NCBI GenBank assembly: GCA_964392985.1
Contig: CAYMSF010000001.1
Span: forward strand, 62,001-126,000
Reading direction: 5' to 3'
Source: CAYMSF01 sp964392985
GTDB taxonomy: Bacteria > Verrucomicrobiota > Lentisphaeria > Victivallales > Victivallaceae
Length of the DNA stretch: 64,000 nt
In this document: positions 53,625 through 62,908 of the stretch, one piece after another
Layout of the letters: every line of letters begins with the position of its first letter
Numbering within the stretch: the first letter of the stretch is position 1
Notes under the pieces: generated by a model
Told to the model about the DNA's origin: nothing
Database searches by the model: none
What the model saw: only the letters and a program-made list of their open reading frames with translations
Translations under genes and position numbers: made by a program

Positions 53625-55091
53625 TTACCGAACAGGTTCAAACATTGAATCTTCCGGCATAATGCATTTTATTGGCATTCCGAGGAGTTTTTCAATGTCA
53701 CAAATTGCATACGCTCCATATTCGCAAACAAAACTGATAGATTTTCCTTTTTGTCCGGCTCTGCCAGTACGTCCAATTCGATGTACGTAATCTTCCGGGC
53801 GTTCTGGAATATCATAATTAACCACGATTGAAACATCATCAACGTGTATTCCTCTTGCCGCAACGTCAGTTGCAATCAATATACGTTCTTCTCCGCTTCT
53901 GAATCTTTCAAGGATGCGAAGTCTTTTTGTTTGTGGGACGTCTCCAGAGAGCATGGCACACTTGATGCCGTTTTTTGCAAGTTTTCTCTCCAGTGATGAA
54001 TTATGGTCCTTTCTGTTGCCAAAAATAAGCACTCGCTCATATTGTTCGTTACGTAATAACCACAGCAATAAGGTAAATTTTTCTTGTAAAGATACAGTGT
54101 AAAAAATTTGTTCAATCAAATCAGTAACCATTTGTTTGGATTCGCTTTCTACTGTTACCGGATTTTTCAGCCAGTTATTCACCATGCGAAGAATTTCAGG
54201 CTCCAATGTTGCGCTAAAGAACATTGTTTGACGCAAACCAGCTTCAGGAAGTTGGCGGACAATTCTGCTGACGTCAGGAATGAATCCCATATCCAACATT
54301 CTGTCTGCCTCATCAATGACAAGAACTTCGGTCTTGGACAAGTTTAAGTGACAACTCCTTGAATAATCAATGATTCGTCCTGGTGTGCCAATCAATATAT
54401 CAACTGGCCTGCCAAGCATATCGCGTTGTTTGCCGTGGTCCATTCCACCAAATACTACAACATTGTTCAAGCCGGTAAAAACACTTAAATCCTGTGCATC
54501 TTTATGAATTTGAATAGCAAGTTCGCGGGTTGGCGCCAATACTAGAGCCCTGCAATGTCCTGGTAAACGTGAATTGAGCGGGGAGTTTAGTAATCGAGTA
54601 AAAGTTGCAATTAGAAATGCGGCGGTCTTACCCGTTCCGGTTTGGGCTTTACCTGTTAAATCTTTACCATCAAGTAATATCGGTAATGTCTTCTCTTGAA
54701 TCGGGGTACAATAATTGAACCCGAGTTGTTGAATACCGTAAAGGACATCCTCATGTATCTGGAGTTCAGCAAACCGCATCTTTCCGTCAAGCGGTGGAAC
54801 TTCCATCAATGCTTGGGGTTTTTCTGGATGTCTTTTGGGTTTTAAGTTAAGTACCGGTAATTTTTGCTTTATGCCCTGTACCGTCTTTATTTTTACAGGT
54901 CTTTTTTTTGCTGGTACTCTAAAGGTGTCAGAAGAGTCGGGGAGGGGGCGCTCTGCTGTATTAACTTTTGTGGCAGATGAATGTTTATGCTTTCTTTGAT
55001 GGTTTGGCGATGAAACTGAATCGAAATTACTTTTCTGTTTACTTTTTTTAACAAACAAACTTTTTATTTTTCGACGTAAAAATGCAATCAA
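53625..55091 (-). CDS. DEAD-box RNA helicase (RhlE/RhlB-like)
   Basis: The 488-residue protein has a basic N-terminal extension (~1-100, many Lys and Pro) and the two RecA lobes. Motifs in order: Q motif with the upstream Phe (FNYCTPIQEKTLP), motif I AQTGTGKT, Ia PTRELAIQ, II DEAD, III SAT, then IATDVAARGIHVDD and the VI motif HRIGRTGRAG. It lacks a long C-terminal tail. Initiation is at TTG preceded by AAGGAT. Such proteins help RNA decay, ribosome assembly and cold adaptation. Which subgroup it belongs to is uncertain. Confidence 0.93.
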   Translation of the reverse strand: MIAFLRRKIKSLFVKKSKQKSNFDSVSSPNHQRKHKHSSATKVNTAERPLPDSSDTFRVPAKKRPVKIKTVQGIKQKLPVLNLKPKRHPEKPQALMEVPPLDGKMRFAELQIHEDVLYGIQQLGFNYCTPIQEKTLPILLDGKDLTGKAQTGTGKTAAFLIATFTRLLNSPLNSRLPGHCRALVLAPTRELAIQIHKDAQDLSVFTGLNNVVVFGGMDHGKQRDMLGRPVDILIGTPGRIIDYSRSCHLNLSKTEVLVIDEADRMLDMGFIPDVSRIVRQLPEAGLRQTMFFSATLEPEILRMVNNWLKNPVTVESESKQMVTDLIEQIFYTVSLQEKFTLLLWLLRNEQYERVLIFGNRKDHNSSLERKLAKNGIKCAMLSGDVPQTKRLRILERFRSGEERILIATDVAARGIHVDDVSIVVNYDIPERPEDYVHRIGRTGRAGQKGKSISFVCEYGAYAICDIEKLLGMPIKCIMPEDSMFEPVR

Positions 55092-55552
55092 GATGAAAAT
55101 CCTTGGAAATTCTTGTAATAAATTGCGATATATGTACCCTGAAAAATATAATTTCCGCCCTGTTACCGTACAAAAAATATAAAAAACTCAAAATAACATA
55201 CAAAATATAAACCAACTAGTGAACCGTAAAAACTATTAAATTAATACAAATGAAGAATTTACAATTCTGAATTGTTACTGTTGTATGATTCAGAAATTTG
55301 GACACATAACAAATAATTATACAAGAGCTTTCGTTAAAAATTAACTAATGCAATTTTCCGATTAAAAACTGCAACTAGAACATACTACAGATTAGCACAA
55401 TAGCAAGGCGATTATCGCTATTTCAACCATAAGATATGATTTTATTAATTGCAGGTTAAGATATTTGTTCGTCTAAAGGCACGCGAAACGGTATATGTTA
55501 CAAATGTTTTTCTTTAATGCACTGTGTTCCTAAATGCCAATAGACGAATTAG
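55092..55552. other. AT-rich intergenic region downstream of lysS
   Basis: This 461-base stretch lies between the DEAD-box gene start and the lysS stop. No gene is supported by a ribosome binding site or by protein features, and no long repeat is seen. Short A/T runs dominate. Confidence 0.4.
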
Positions 55553-57067
55553 TTATTTTTTTATTTTCATTTGCGGGAACAGGATTACGTCGCGAATTGA
55601 TTCAGCTCCAGTCAGCATCATTACCAGCCGGTCAATGCCTATTCCCATACCGCCAGCCGGTGGCATCCCATGTTCCAACGCAACGAGAAAATCTTCGTCA
55701 ACCTTGTCAGAAACTGCATCTCCCGGTTGCTTTTCCCGCTCAAATTGTTCCATGAATCGTTTGCGTTGTTCAATCGGGTCGTTAAGTTCTGAGTAGCCTG
55801 GCGCTACTTCCTGTCCGTTAATTTCCAGTTCGAATACATCAACAAATTCCGGGGCGTCGGAACATGCTTTTGCCAACGGCACAAGTTGCGCGGGCAGTCT
55901 GGTGACAAAAGTCGGTTGTATCAAGGTATGTTCGATAATCTTTTCATAGACTTCATTGGTAACCTTGAATTCCGGCAATCCGGGTTCAAGTTCCACTCCC
56001 ATTTCTTTGGCTCTTGCATAGCGCATTTCCTGAGAAATACTAAACCAGTCGGCGCTAAGCCTTTCTTCGATTAGAGCGTTATAGTTGACGCGTCTCCATG
56101 GACGTTTTAATTCAATAATTTTACCATTACCATGGTCAATGCTGGTTGTGCCTAATATTTTTTCGGCAATTCCCGATACCATTTCTTCAATTAAATCCAT
56201 CATTGTCCGGCAGTCGCCATAAGCCTGATAAATTTCAATCATTGTGAACTCTGGATTATGTCTTCTTGACATGCCCTCGTTTCTAAAATTACGGTTCAGT
56301 TCAAATACTTTCTCAAAGCCGCCAACGAGAAGGCGTTTTAAATATAGTTCCGGGGCAATCCGCATAAACATTTGGCTGCTGAGCGCTTCATAGTATGTTT
56401 TGAACGGGTTGGCAATAGCACCGCCCGCAAGTGGTTGCAACATTGGTGTTTCAACTTCTATGAAACCTTTTTCCTCAAGATATTTTCTGATTTCGCGGAT
56501 AATGATGAAACGCTTTTGAAATATTGCCATACTTTCATCATTCATTATTAAATCAAGGTAACGCTGCCGGTAACGCTGTTCAATATTTGTGAGTCCATGG
56601 AACTTTTCCGGAAGTGGCCTGAGCGATTTGCAGAGCAATTTACAGTTTTTAACTTTCAGAGTCAATTCACCCATTTTTGTGACAAAAAGTAAACCGCTGA
56701 TTCCCAGCAAATCTCCAATGTCAAGCTTTTTAAACGTTTTAAACGTTTCTTCGCCAAGTTCCTTTTTGTTGACAAACAGCTGAATTTTTCCTGTTCTGTC
56801 TTTGATGTCAGCAAAAATTGAACCGCCCATTACGCGCATCGCCATCAATCTTCCCGCCAATGTTGCTTTCTGCTCTATTCCATCCTCTAAATCCGGATTG
56901 AATTTGTTGCGTGCCGCGCTAATGAGTTCGATGCCATCAAAACGTTCTCCAAAGGGTTCGACACCTGTTGACTTTAATTCTTCCACCTTGTTTAAGCGCT
57001 GGACGAAGATGTCATCTTGATTGATTGATTCAGGCATTTGTGCCAAGTTATCCTGGTCTGAGGTCAT
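55553..57067 (-). CDS. lysS: lysine--tRNA ligase, class II
   Basis: LysS charges tRNA-Lys. From the ATG at 57067 it is 504 residues. The N-terminal OB-fold anticodon-binding domain spans ~55-150. The class II core has motif 1 (EVETPMLQ region), motif 2 (FRNEGMSRRHNPEFTMIE) and motif 3 (GGMGIGIDRLVMMLT). The ATG follows GGAG; a TTG four codons upstream overlaps the same site. Length and motifs are complete. Confidence 0.96.
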   Translation of the reverse strand: MTSDQDNLAQMPESINQDDIFVQRLNKVEELKSTGVEPFGERFDGIELISAARNKFNPDLEDGIEQKATLAGRLMAMRVMGGSIFADIKDRTGKIQLFVNKKELGEETFKTFKKLDIGDLLGISGLLFVTKMGELTLKVKNCKLLCKSLRPLPEKFHGLTNIEQRYRQRYLDLIMNDESMAIFQKRFIIIREIRKYLEEKGFIEVETPMLQPLAGGAIANPFKTYYEALSSQMFMRIAPELYLKRLLVGGFEKVFELNRNFRNEGMSRRHNPEFTMIEIYQAYGDCRTMMDLIEEMVSGIAEKILGTTSIDHGNGKIIELKRPWRRVNYNALIEERLSADWFSISQEMRYARAKEMGVELEPGLPEFKVTNEVYEKIIEHTLIQPTFVTRLPAQLVPLAKACSDAPEFVDVFELEINGQEVAPGYSELNDPIEQRKRFMEQFEREKQPGDAVSDKVDEDFLVALEHGMPPAGGMGIGIDRLVMMLTGAESIRDVILFPQMKIKK

Positions 57068-57553
57068 TTTTTGCTCCAAATTGTTAGATATTATATAAAT
57101 TGATACGTATTGTGATATAGCGGAAAAAATTGCCGCATGATTTTAATTGTTGAACACGAATCCTTAAATTAATTATAATTTAATTGACATTATATACTGA
57201 TGTATTTTTGTGCCATTCTGCTTATTTTATACTATCCATGCATTGTGCAGGAAAGTACTAAAACTAAACTATATGTTTCTTAACAGCTGACATTACAGGA
57301 AAATTATTATGTGAATGTTTGTCTTTACCAGTGATTTATTCGCAGTCAAATTATGTATTATTTATACACGAATCGTCACATGCTAAAATAATTACATTTT
57401 TGTTGAATGTATTTCTAAGAACAGACACATAATTAAATTACTGAAAAGATAATTTATCATTAGTTGGTTTAACTTGCAATTATTTTTCTACAAACTACAT
57501 TTATATATCTGCATTTATTTGTGTGTGAAAAAACTGGTTGCGAGGTATTTGAA
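57068..57553. other. AT-rich divergent region between lysS and the mPPase-like gene
   Basis: This divergent region of ~490 bases should hold both promoters. A weak pair toward the right is TTGCAA (57474) and TACATT (57496) with 16-base spacing. No gene is supported here. Confidence 0.4.
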
Positions 57554-59689
57554 ATGAAGAACATGTTTATAGCTTTGATACTTTTGTCTTTTGGAACACT
57601 TTGCGCGCAAAGTGGCAGTCAACCATCTGCGCCGGCTCAACCGGTGGCAGCACCACCGCAACAACAACTATCTCCTGCTTTCTTAAATGGTGAAATTACC
57701 GCAAACTCAATGGCTAATTATGATGATGAGATTCCTGATTTATGGTGGATAGTTCCTATTTCATCAGTATTGGCACTATTGATTGCAGCGTCGTTCTATA
57801 AGAAGATTATTAAGGCTGATGCCGGTGACGAAAAAATACATGATATAGCAAATTTTATCAGCTCAGACATCGCCAATGGTATCGGCGCACAGTATCGAGC
57901 AGGGGTTGCGTTGTTTACTTTTATTTTCATAGCCCTGCTGGCAATGTCAATTTCCGGCTTGCAGTCATTATTGGCACCGTTGGCGTTCGTTTCCGGTGGC
58001 CTTCTAGTGATTCTTTCAAACAAAGTATGTCTAAAGCTTGTATCTTCTGCCGCCGCTCCGATTGTTCAGGCTTGTCATCAAGGTGGTAAAAGCGATGGTT
58101 TGAATTTTGGTTTGCGTGCCGGTTCCGCCGCAGGCTTGACCGTTATAGGTATTGCTTTATTTGGTGTTTGCGGATGGTATTGGACGCTTGATTCAATCCT
58201 TTATACTGCCAATAATTTGCAATCAGGCGTTTCCTGGATGGGGCATTGCATCGTTCCAGCCGATTCGGCACCTCAGGATAAATTTATATTTATTTCTAAT
58301 ATTCTGCTTCTTTTTTCGTTTGGAGTCAGTGTGCAGGCAATTTTTTCCGGCATCAGCGGCGCTGGCAACAGACACCATTATGTTTTAGGCATTGTTGCGA
58401 ATATTTTCGCTGCATTTGTAACTACCATTGCCGCTACATGTACCATCGGAACGGTTCTTCCAAATGCGGCGGGGGATATTGATGAAGTAGCCGGGAGATT
58501 TATTACCCCGATGTTAATTACTGGAATTGGCACGATTGTTTCAATCATAATTTTAAGCATGGTAAAATTTAAGGCGTCTGAATCCCCGCAAAATATGCGC
58601 CGATGCTTGTTGGCCTGTTTCGCCGGTGCCAATTTTACAATTGCAGGTGCCATGGTTTATTTGGTATATATGGGCTTTATTGATTGGGGAATGTTTTTTG
58701 CCGCGAATACCGGGATTGTTGCCGGCATTCTGATTGGACAAAGTGACGAATATTATTCTATTAATAACATTCTAAATAATTCAAATTTGCCGGCATTGCC
58801 GCCGCCATTGGGTCAAAATGCCATTATTCTGTCTGCCACCCTGCTTTGCTCTTTTGGATTTGCGGGAGGGTTTAAGGATTTTTATTTAGGTTTTTACGGG
58901 ATTTCTCTCGCGGCTACCGGATTACTTGCCGGAAGTATAATTCCTTTAGCGGCGGCGGTATGTAACTCTGCGGTTGCCAATTCTGCGAATATCGCAAAGA
59001 TGTCATCGTTACCGCGGGAAACAATTGACAATGTTTGTGCCCTGTCAGCGATTGAACAAAGTCCCGCTAATTTGAGTCGAAGTTTTTCTGCCGTTGCAAC
59101 AGCAATTTGTTGTTTGGCATTGCCTGCTGTATTCGTTATCACAGCTAAAACATGGTGTGTTGAACTAACTCAGCAATCGGACATTGATGACCTTGATGTG
59201 GCAGGAGAAGTCATTAATATAATGACAATCCCGGATTTTATGATGCAAAATCAAATGTTCATACTTAATCCGTTTTTGCTGGCTGGAATGATTATCGGGG
59301 GTATGTTACCGTTCTTTCTTCATGCTTTATTGCGACCATCTGTCGAAAACCATGCGAAAGCTGGCAAGACATTGCTGGTAACTGCTTTTACGGTATTTGC
59401 CATACCTGTTTCTTCAGCGCTAATTCTTGGCACTGCCGGCACCATTGGTTTGGTAATCGGAACGATTTTCTGCGGGATTATGCTGACGATGAATTCCAAC
59501 ATTACGAGTGGAGGCGATATTAATTATGGCAACGGCCATGAAAAACTGTCAAGACTGCCATTCATGGAATATCAAAACCCGGCAATACATATATTGTTGT
59601 TTTCTGTTCCTATGGCGCTGATTGTTATCGTTCCGGCAGTAATTAAATTCTCACCTATAGTTAAGCATTGGCTGAATATTCAGGTTTGA
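57554..59689 (+). CDS. membrane-bound pyrophosphatase homologue without catalytic residues
   Basis: The 711-residue protein has a signal peptide (~1-20), a Pro/Gln-rich stretch (~21-45), and about 15-16 membrane helices in the order of H+/Na+-translocating pyrophosphatases. Homology is clearest in GFYGISLAATGLL, which matches the family's GLYGIALAAxGML. The aligned following block is AAAVCNSAVANSANIAKM (466-483), where active enzymes have DAYGPIADNAGGIAEM, so both aspartates are Ala (468, 475). Between F264 and AFVTTIAAT the loop carrying the GGGIYTKAADVGAD and DNVGDNVGD motifs is missing. The C-terminal GGAWDNAKK is GGDINYGNGHEK (653-664). It cannot be an ordinary proton-pumping PPase. The ATG follows a GAGG site; a GTG at 57521 is less likely. 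Confidence 0.82.
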   Translation: MKNMFIALILLSFGTLCAQSGSQPSAPAQPVAAPPQQQLSPAFLNGEITANSMANYDDEIPDLWWIVPISSVLALLIAASFYKKIIKADAGDEKIHDIANFISSDIANGIGAQYRAGVALFTFIFIALLAMSISGLQSLLAPLAFVSGGLLVILSNKVCLKLVSSAAAPIVQACHQGGKSDGLNFGLRAGSAAGLTVIGIALFGVCGWYWTLDSILYTANNLQSGVSWMGHCIVPADSAPQDKFIFISNILLLFSFGVSVQAIFSGISGAGNRHHYVLGIVANIFAAFVTTIAATCTIGTVLPNAAGDIDEVAGRFITPMLITGIGTIVSIIILSMVKFKASESPQNMRRCLLACFAGANFTIAGAMVYLVYMGFIDWGMFFAANTGIVAGILIGQSDEYYSINNILNNSNLPALPPPLGQNAIILSATLLCSFGFAGGFKDFYLGFYGISLAATGLLAGSIIPLAAAVCNSAVANSANIAKMSSLPRETIDNVCALSAIEQSPANLSRSFSAVATAICCLALPAVFVITAKTWCVELTQQSDIDDLDVAGEVINIMTIPDFMMQNQMFILNPFLLAGMIIGGMLPFFLHALLRPSVENHAKAGKTLLVTAFTVFAIPVSSALILGTAGTIGLVIGTIFCGIMLTMNSNITSGGDINYGNGHEKLSRLPFMEYQNPAIHILLFSVPMALIVIVPAVIKFSPIVKHWLNIQV

Positions 59690-59729
59690 ATAAGAGTAAA
59701 TAACACACCAATGTTTATTTACTCAAACC
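59683..59729. terminator. bidirectional terminator between mPPase-like gene and nifU
   Basis: GAGTAAATAA (59694-59703) pairs with TTATTTACTC (59715-59724), extended outside by GGTTTGA/TCAAACC. It lies between two convergent genes and overlaps the upstream stop. Confidence 0.6.
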
Positions 59730-59749
59730 GAAAAGTATTTTTGCGGTAT

Positions 59750-60604
59750 CTAAATATTTTCCACACGCAATTCTGGTGAAACAAATTCTCTTAACTTGCC
59801 CTCTACTGTATGTTTCAGCGTAACTTGTGATGTCGGGCAGACTGCGCAACGGCCTTTGAGTCTGACTTGTATTACATTGTCGCGAATATCAGCAAGTTCA
59901 ATACTACCGCCATCGCTTTCAAGTAGCGGTTTAATTTCTTTATCAATGACTTCCTGGATTTTGATGACTTTCTGGACAAGAGAGAGTGCTGAAAATGCAG
60001 ATTGCGCATTTTCTGGAGCAACACTTTCGGATTGGTTTTTCCAAACCCCTTCTATGATTTCATGAATATCATCAAGGCATGTGCCGCAGGCTCCGCCGGC
60101 TTTGCAATAATTTGTAACCCCGGTTGTAGTGCGGATATTGTTATCTTTTATAATTTTTCGAATTTTGGTGTCTGTTATTCCAAAACATTTACATACAACC
60201 CGACCCTCATGTTCCGTATCATCTTGTGTTACAATTTCGCCGCGATAGTTGGCAATTGCCGCCTGCAATGCCTCCATTCCCATAACTGAACAATGTAATT
60301 TTTCTTCTGGAAGTTCTCCAAGTACATCAACGATATCCTGATTAGTTACTTTGGCTGCTTCATCCAAAGTCATGCCTTTGACAATTTCTGTTAGGACTGA
60401 AGATGATGCAATTGCACTGGCACAACCGAATGTTTTGAATTTAGCTTCTTCGATTTTTCCTTCAGCATTAATTTTTAACGTAAGCTTAAGAGCATCGCCG
60501 CAAGTAATGTTTCCCACTTCGCCCACGGCATCTGCTTTTTCAACCTCGCCGACGTTCTGAGGTTCCATAAAATGTTTCATCACTTTTTCATTATAATCCC
60601 ACAT
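59750..60604 (-). CDS. nifU: three-domain NifU-type Fe-S cluster scaffold protein
   Basis: The 284-residue protein has all three NifU modules. The IscU-like domain (~1-125) has cysteines in ITCGDAL, FGCASAI and LHCSVMG. The central BFD-like [2Fe-2S] domain (~130-185) has VCKCFGI and YCKAGGACGTC. The C-terminal Nfu domain (~205-284) has GRCAVCPTS. It assembles and delivers Fe-S clusters. The ATG at 60604 follows GAGGTGG; a TTG four codons earlier overlaps the site. It lies 51 bases after proS on the same strand. No nifS or nif structural gene is adjacent, so a general Fe-S role is more likely than nitrogen fixation. Confidence 0.93.
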   Translation of the reverse strand: MWDYNEKVMKHFMEPQNVGEVEKADAVGEVGNITCGDALKLTLKINAEGKIEEAKFKTFGCASAIASSSVLTEIVKGMTLDEAAKVTNQDIVDVLGELPEEKLHCSVMGMEALQAAIANYRGEIVTQDDTEHEGRVVCKCFGITDTKIRKIIKDNNIRTTTGVTNYCKAGGACGTCLDDIHEIIEGVWKNQSESVAPENAQSAFSALSLVQKVIKIQEVIDKEIKPLLESDGGSIELADIRDNVIQVRLKGRCAVCPTSQVTLKHTVEGKLREFVSPELRVENI

Positions 60605-60655
60605 AATCCACCTCAAGTTTTAATTCAATCGTTACTAAACGGATACTGTAATTAA

Positions 60656-62389
60656 TTATTCGTATTTTTGGAATTCCGCAATCAATAATGTTTTTATACT
60701 GTCGCATACTTGTGACAGTTCCAGTAATTCTGAATTTTTTTCGCCGCGTCGCTTCAGTTCAACTTTTCCTTCTGCCAGTGTTTTAGGCGAAATAATCAAT
60801 CGGAATGGAATTCCTGTTAAATCGGCATCGCTGAACATAAATCCTGCTTTCTCACCACGGTCATCGTAAAGAACTTCAACCCCTGCAGATTTCAATTCAT
60901 GATAGAGTTTATCCGCCTCCTGTTCCACATTGTCAACGCCGGGATTTAATGAACAGATCTGGACATGATATGGTGCGATTGTTATTGGCCATATCGGTCC
61001 CCATTGATCATAAGATTGTTCAATTACCGATGCCATTGTTCGTCCGATACCGATGCCGTAACAACCCATAATCATCGGCTGGGTTTTGCCATTTTTGTCA
61101 AGATAGCAACAATTCATTGCAGATGAATATTGTGTTCCCAATTGGAATATGTTACCCACTTCAATCCCGCGCTCCATACGGAGAGGTTCTCCGGTAAGCG
61201 GGCAGGGGTCGCCTTCGCGCACTGTGGCGATATCAGCTATAATAATGCCGGGAGAATTGGATAGATCACGGTCAAAATTGAAATTTTTATAGTGATAATG
61301 GGCTTCATTGGCGCCGACAACCAGATTGGATGATTCTGCTACTGAACGGTCAACTACTATTGTAATTTTCTTTCCATCAATTGCCAATGGTGACGCATAT
61401 CCCGGTTCGCAACCTGTCGCCCTGATTAACTCATCACCGGCAAACTTTAATTCATTGATTTTTAACAGATTTTGTAATTTTGTTTCGTTAACTTCAAAGT
61501 CACCGCGAATCATTGCAAAGATTAGACGGTCTGAGCTGTCTTGATAGAATACCGCTTTCCCGGTATCTTCATTTTTTAACCCTAAAAATGCCGCAACATC
61601 TTCAATACTTTCACGATCAGGGGTATGCGTTTTTTCCAACGCTAAAGCCTCAGTTTTGGTAAATTTCCAGTTAGCCGTTGCAATTTCACGGTTCGCACGG
61701 TAACTGCCGTCAGGGGAAACAAAAATTGTATCTTCACCAAATTCAGAAATTGCCATGAATTCGTGAGATACTTTACCACCCATCATACCTGAATCAGATT
61801 CAATTGACAAAACGTTTTTCATGCCCACACGTTTAAAAATACGTGTATATGCTTCATGAGCCCTTTGATAATACGATTCGAGACATTCCTGACTTGTATG
61901 GAAGGAATAACCATCTTTCATGGTAAATTCTCGCACACGAATCAATCCGCCGCGAGCACGGGCCTCGTCGCGATATTTGGTCTGAATCTGGTAAAGCATA
62001 GCCGGTAGCTGTTTATAGCTGGTAATTTCAGTTCTGGCCATATGCACAACTGCCTCTTCGTGAGTCATACCAAGTAACATTGCCTTGCCGTTACGATCTT
62101 TGAATCGTAACAATTCCTGGCCAACTGTTTTATAGCGCCCGGATTCTTCCCATAATTCAGCCGGCAACACAACCGGCATTAAAACCTCCTGGCCCTCTAT
62201 TGCGTTCATTTCTTCACGGATGATACGTTCAATTTTACTTGTAATGCGCTTTGCAATCGGAAGTAATGAATAAATACCTGTTGAAACCGGTCGAATATAT
62301 CCACCGCGAATCAGAAATTTATGACTGGCGGTTTTCGCATCTTTAGGATCTTCTTTGATGCGTCGCCCCACTAACTTGCTCATTCTCAT
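60656..62389 (-). CDS. proS: proline--tRNA ligase
   Basis: ProS charges tRNA-Pro. The 577-residue protein is the bacterial type with an editing insert. The class II core begins KFLIRGGYIRPVSTGIYSLLP, with motif 2 at RDEARARGGLIRVREF. The YbaK-like editing domain lies at ~225-400, and motif 3 (GCYGIGIGRTMASVIEQ) precedes the C-terminal anticodon-binding domain (~475-577). The ATG follows GGAGC. It is probably co-transcribed with nifU. Confidence 0.96.
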   Translation of the reverse strand: MRMSKLVGRRIKEDPKDAKTASHKFLIRGGYIRPVSTGIYSLLPIAKRITSKIERIIREEMNAIEGQEVLMPVVLPAELWEESGRYKTVGQELLRFKDRNGKAMLLGMTHEEAVVHMARTEITSYKQLPAMLYQIQTKYRDEARARGGLIRVREFTMKDGYSFHTSQECLESYYQRAHEAYTRIFKRVGMKNVLSIESDSGMMGGKVSHEFMAISEFGEDTIFVSPDGSYRANREIATANWKFTKTEALALEKTHTPDRESIEDVAAFLGLKNEDTGKAVFYQDSSDRLIFAMIRGDFEVNETKLQNLLKINELKFAGDELIRATGCEPGYASPLAIDGKKITIVVDRSVAESSNLVVGANEAHYHYKNFNFDRDLSNSPGIIIADIATVREGDPCPLTGEPLRMERGIEVGNIFQLGTQYSSAMNCCYLDKNGKTQPMIMGCYGIGIGRTMASVIEQSYDQWGPIWPITIAPYHVQICSLNPGVDNVEQEADKLYHELKSAGVEVLYDDRGEKAGFMFSDADLTGIPFRLIISPKTLAEGKVELKRRGEKNSELLELSQVCDSIKTLLIAEFQKYE

Positions 62390-62804
62390 TTTGTTTTTTG
62401 CTCCAGTATTTTTATACTATAAAATCATCATACTCGATCGGTTGAATTTCAATCTATCCCTATTTCCCGAGCGTGAATCTTTGTCTATAATGTTAATATA
62501 CCCTTGCTTGAACCATTTTGAAAGCTTTGTTGCTAATGAAATATTCTCAATTCCCGTAAATGAGCGCATGATATATACATTTTCGTGTTAATTATTAATA
62601 CATTTCGGTATTAGCGTGTCTGGAAACGTGTTGCAGTTTTGATGCGTTATAAACTTTTCCCCGCAGGCTTACGGTAGCAAATATTATGCGAATTATATTT
62701 TATTAAAAACTATTCATCGTTTGTTGTAATGCGTATTCTTTTTTGCTAATAAAAATTTACATCGTCGTACTTGATGTTTTATGGAAATCTGCATGAACGT
62801 CTGT
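62390..62804. other. AT-rich region between proS and the TIGR03790 gene
   Basis: These 415 bases hold the proS promoter (leftward) and the start of the promoter region of the TIGR03790 gene. No gene is supported. Confidence 0.4.
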
Positions 62805-62833
62805 TTGACAAAATGTGCCACAAAGGTTACAAT
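62805..62833 (+). promoter_or_regulatory. near-consensus sigma70 promoter of the TIGR03790 gene
   Basis: A perfect TTGACA (62805-62810) and TACAAT (62828-62833) are separated by exactly 17 bases. The start near 62840 leaves a leader of about 70 bases before the ATG at 62909. Confidence 0.7.
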
Positions 62834-62908
62834 ATCTGCAGTAACTTTTTAATGTATTACTATTCAAGTGTCGGCATAACCAGGAATCATTATATTACAA
62901 TAATCAAA

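Noticed and set aside
59750..60604. nifU as evidence for nitrogen fixation
   Set aside because: No nif structural or regulatory gene is in the window, and NifU also serves general Fe-S assembly.
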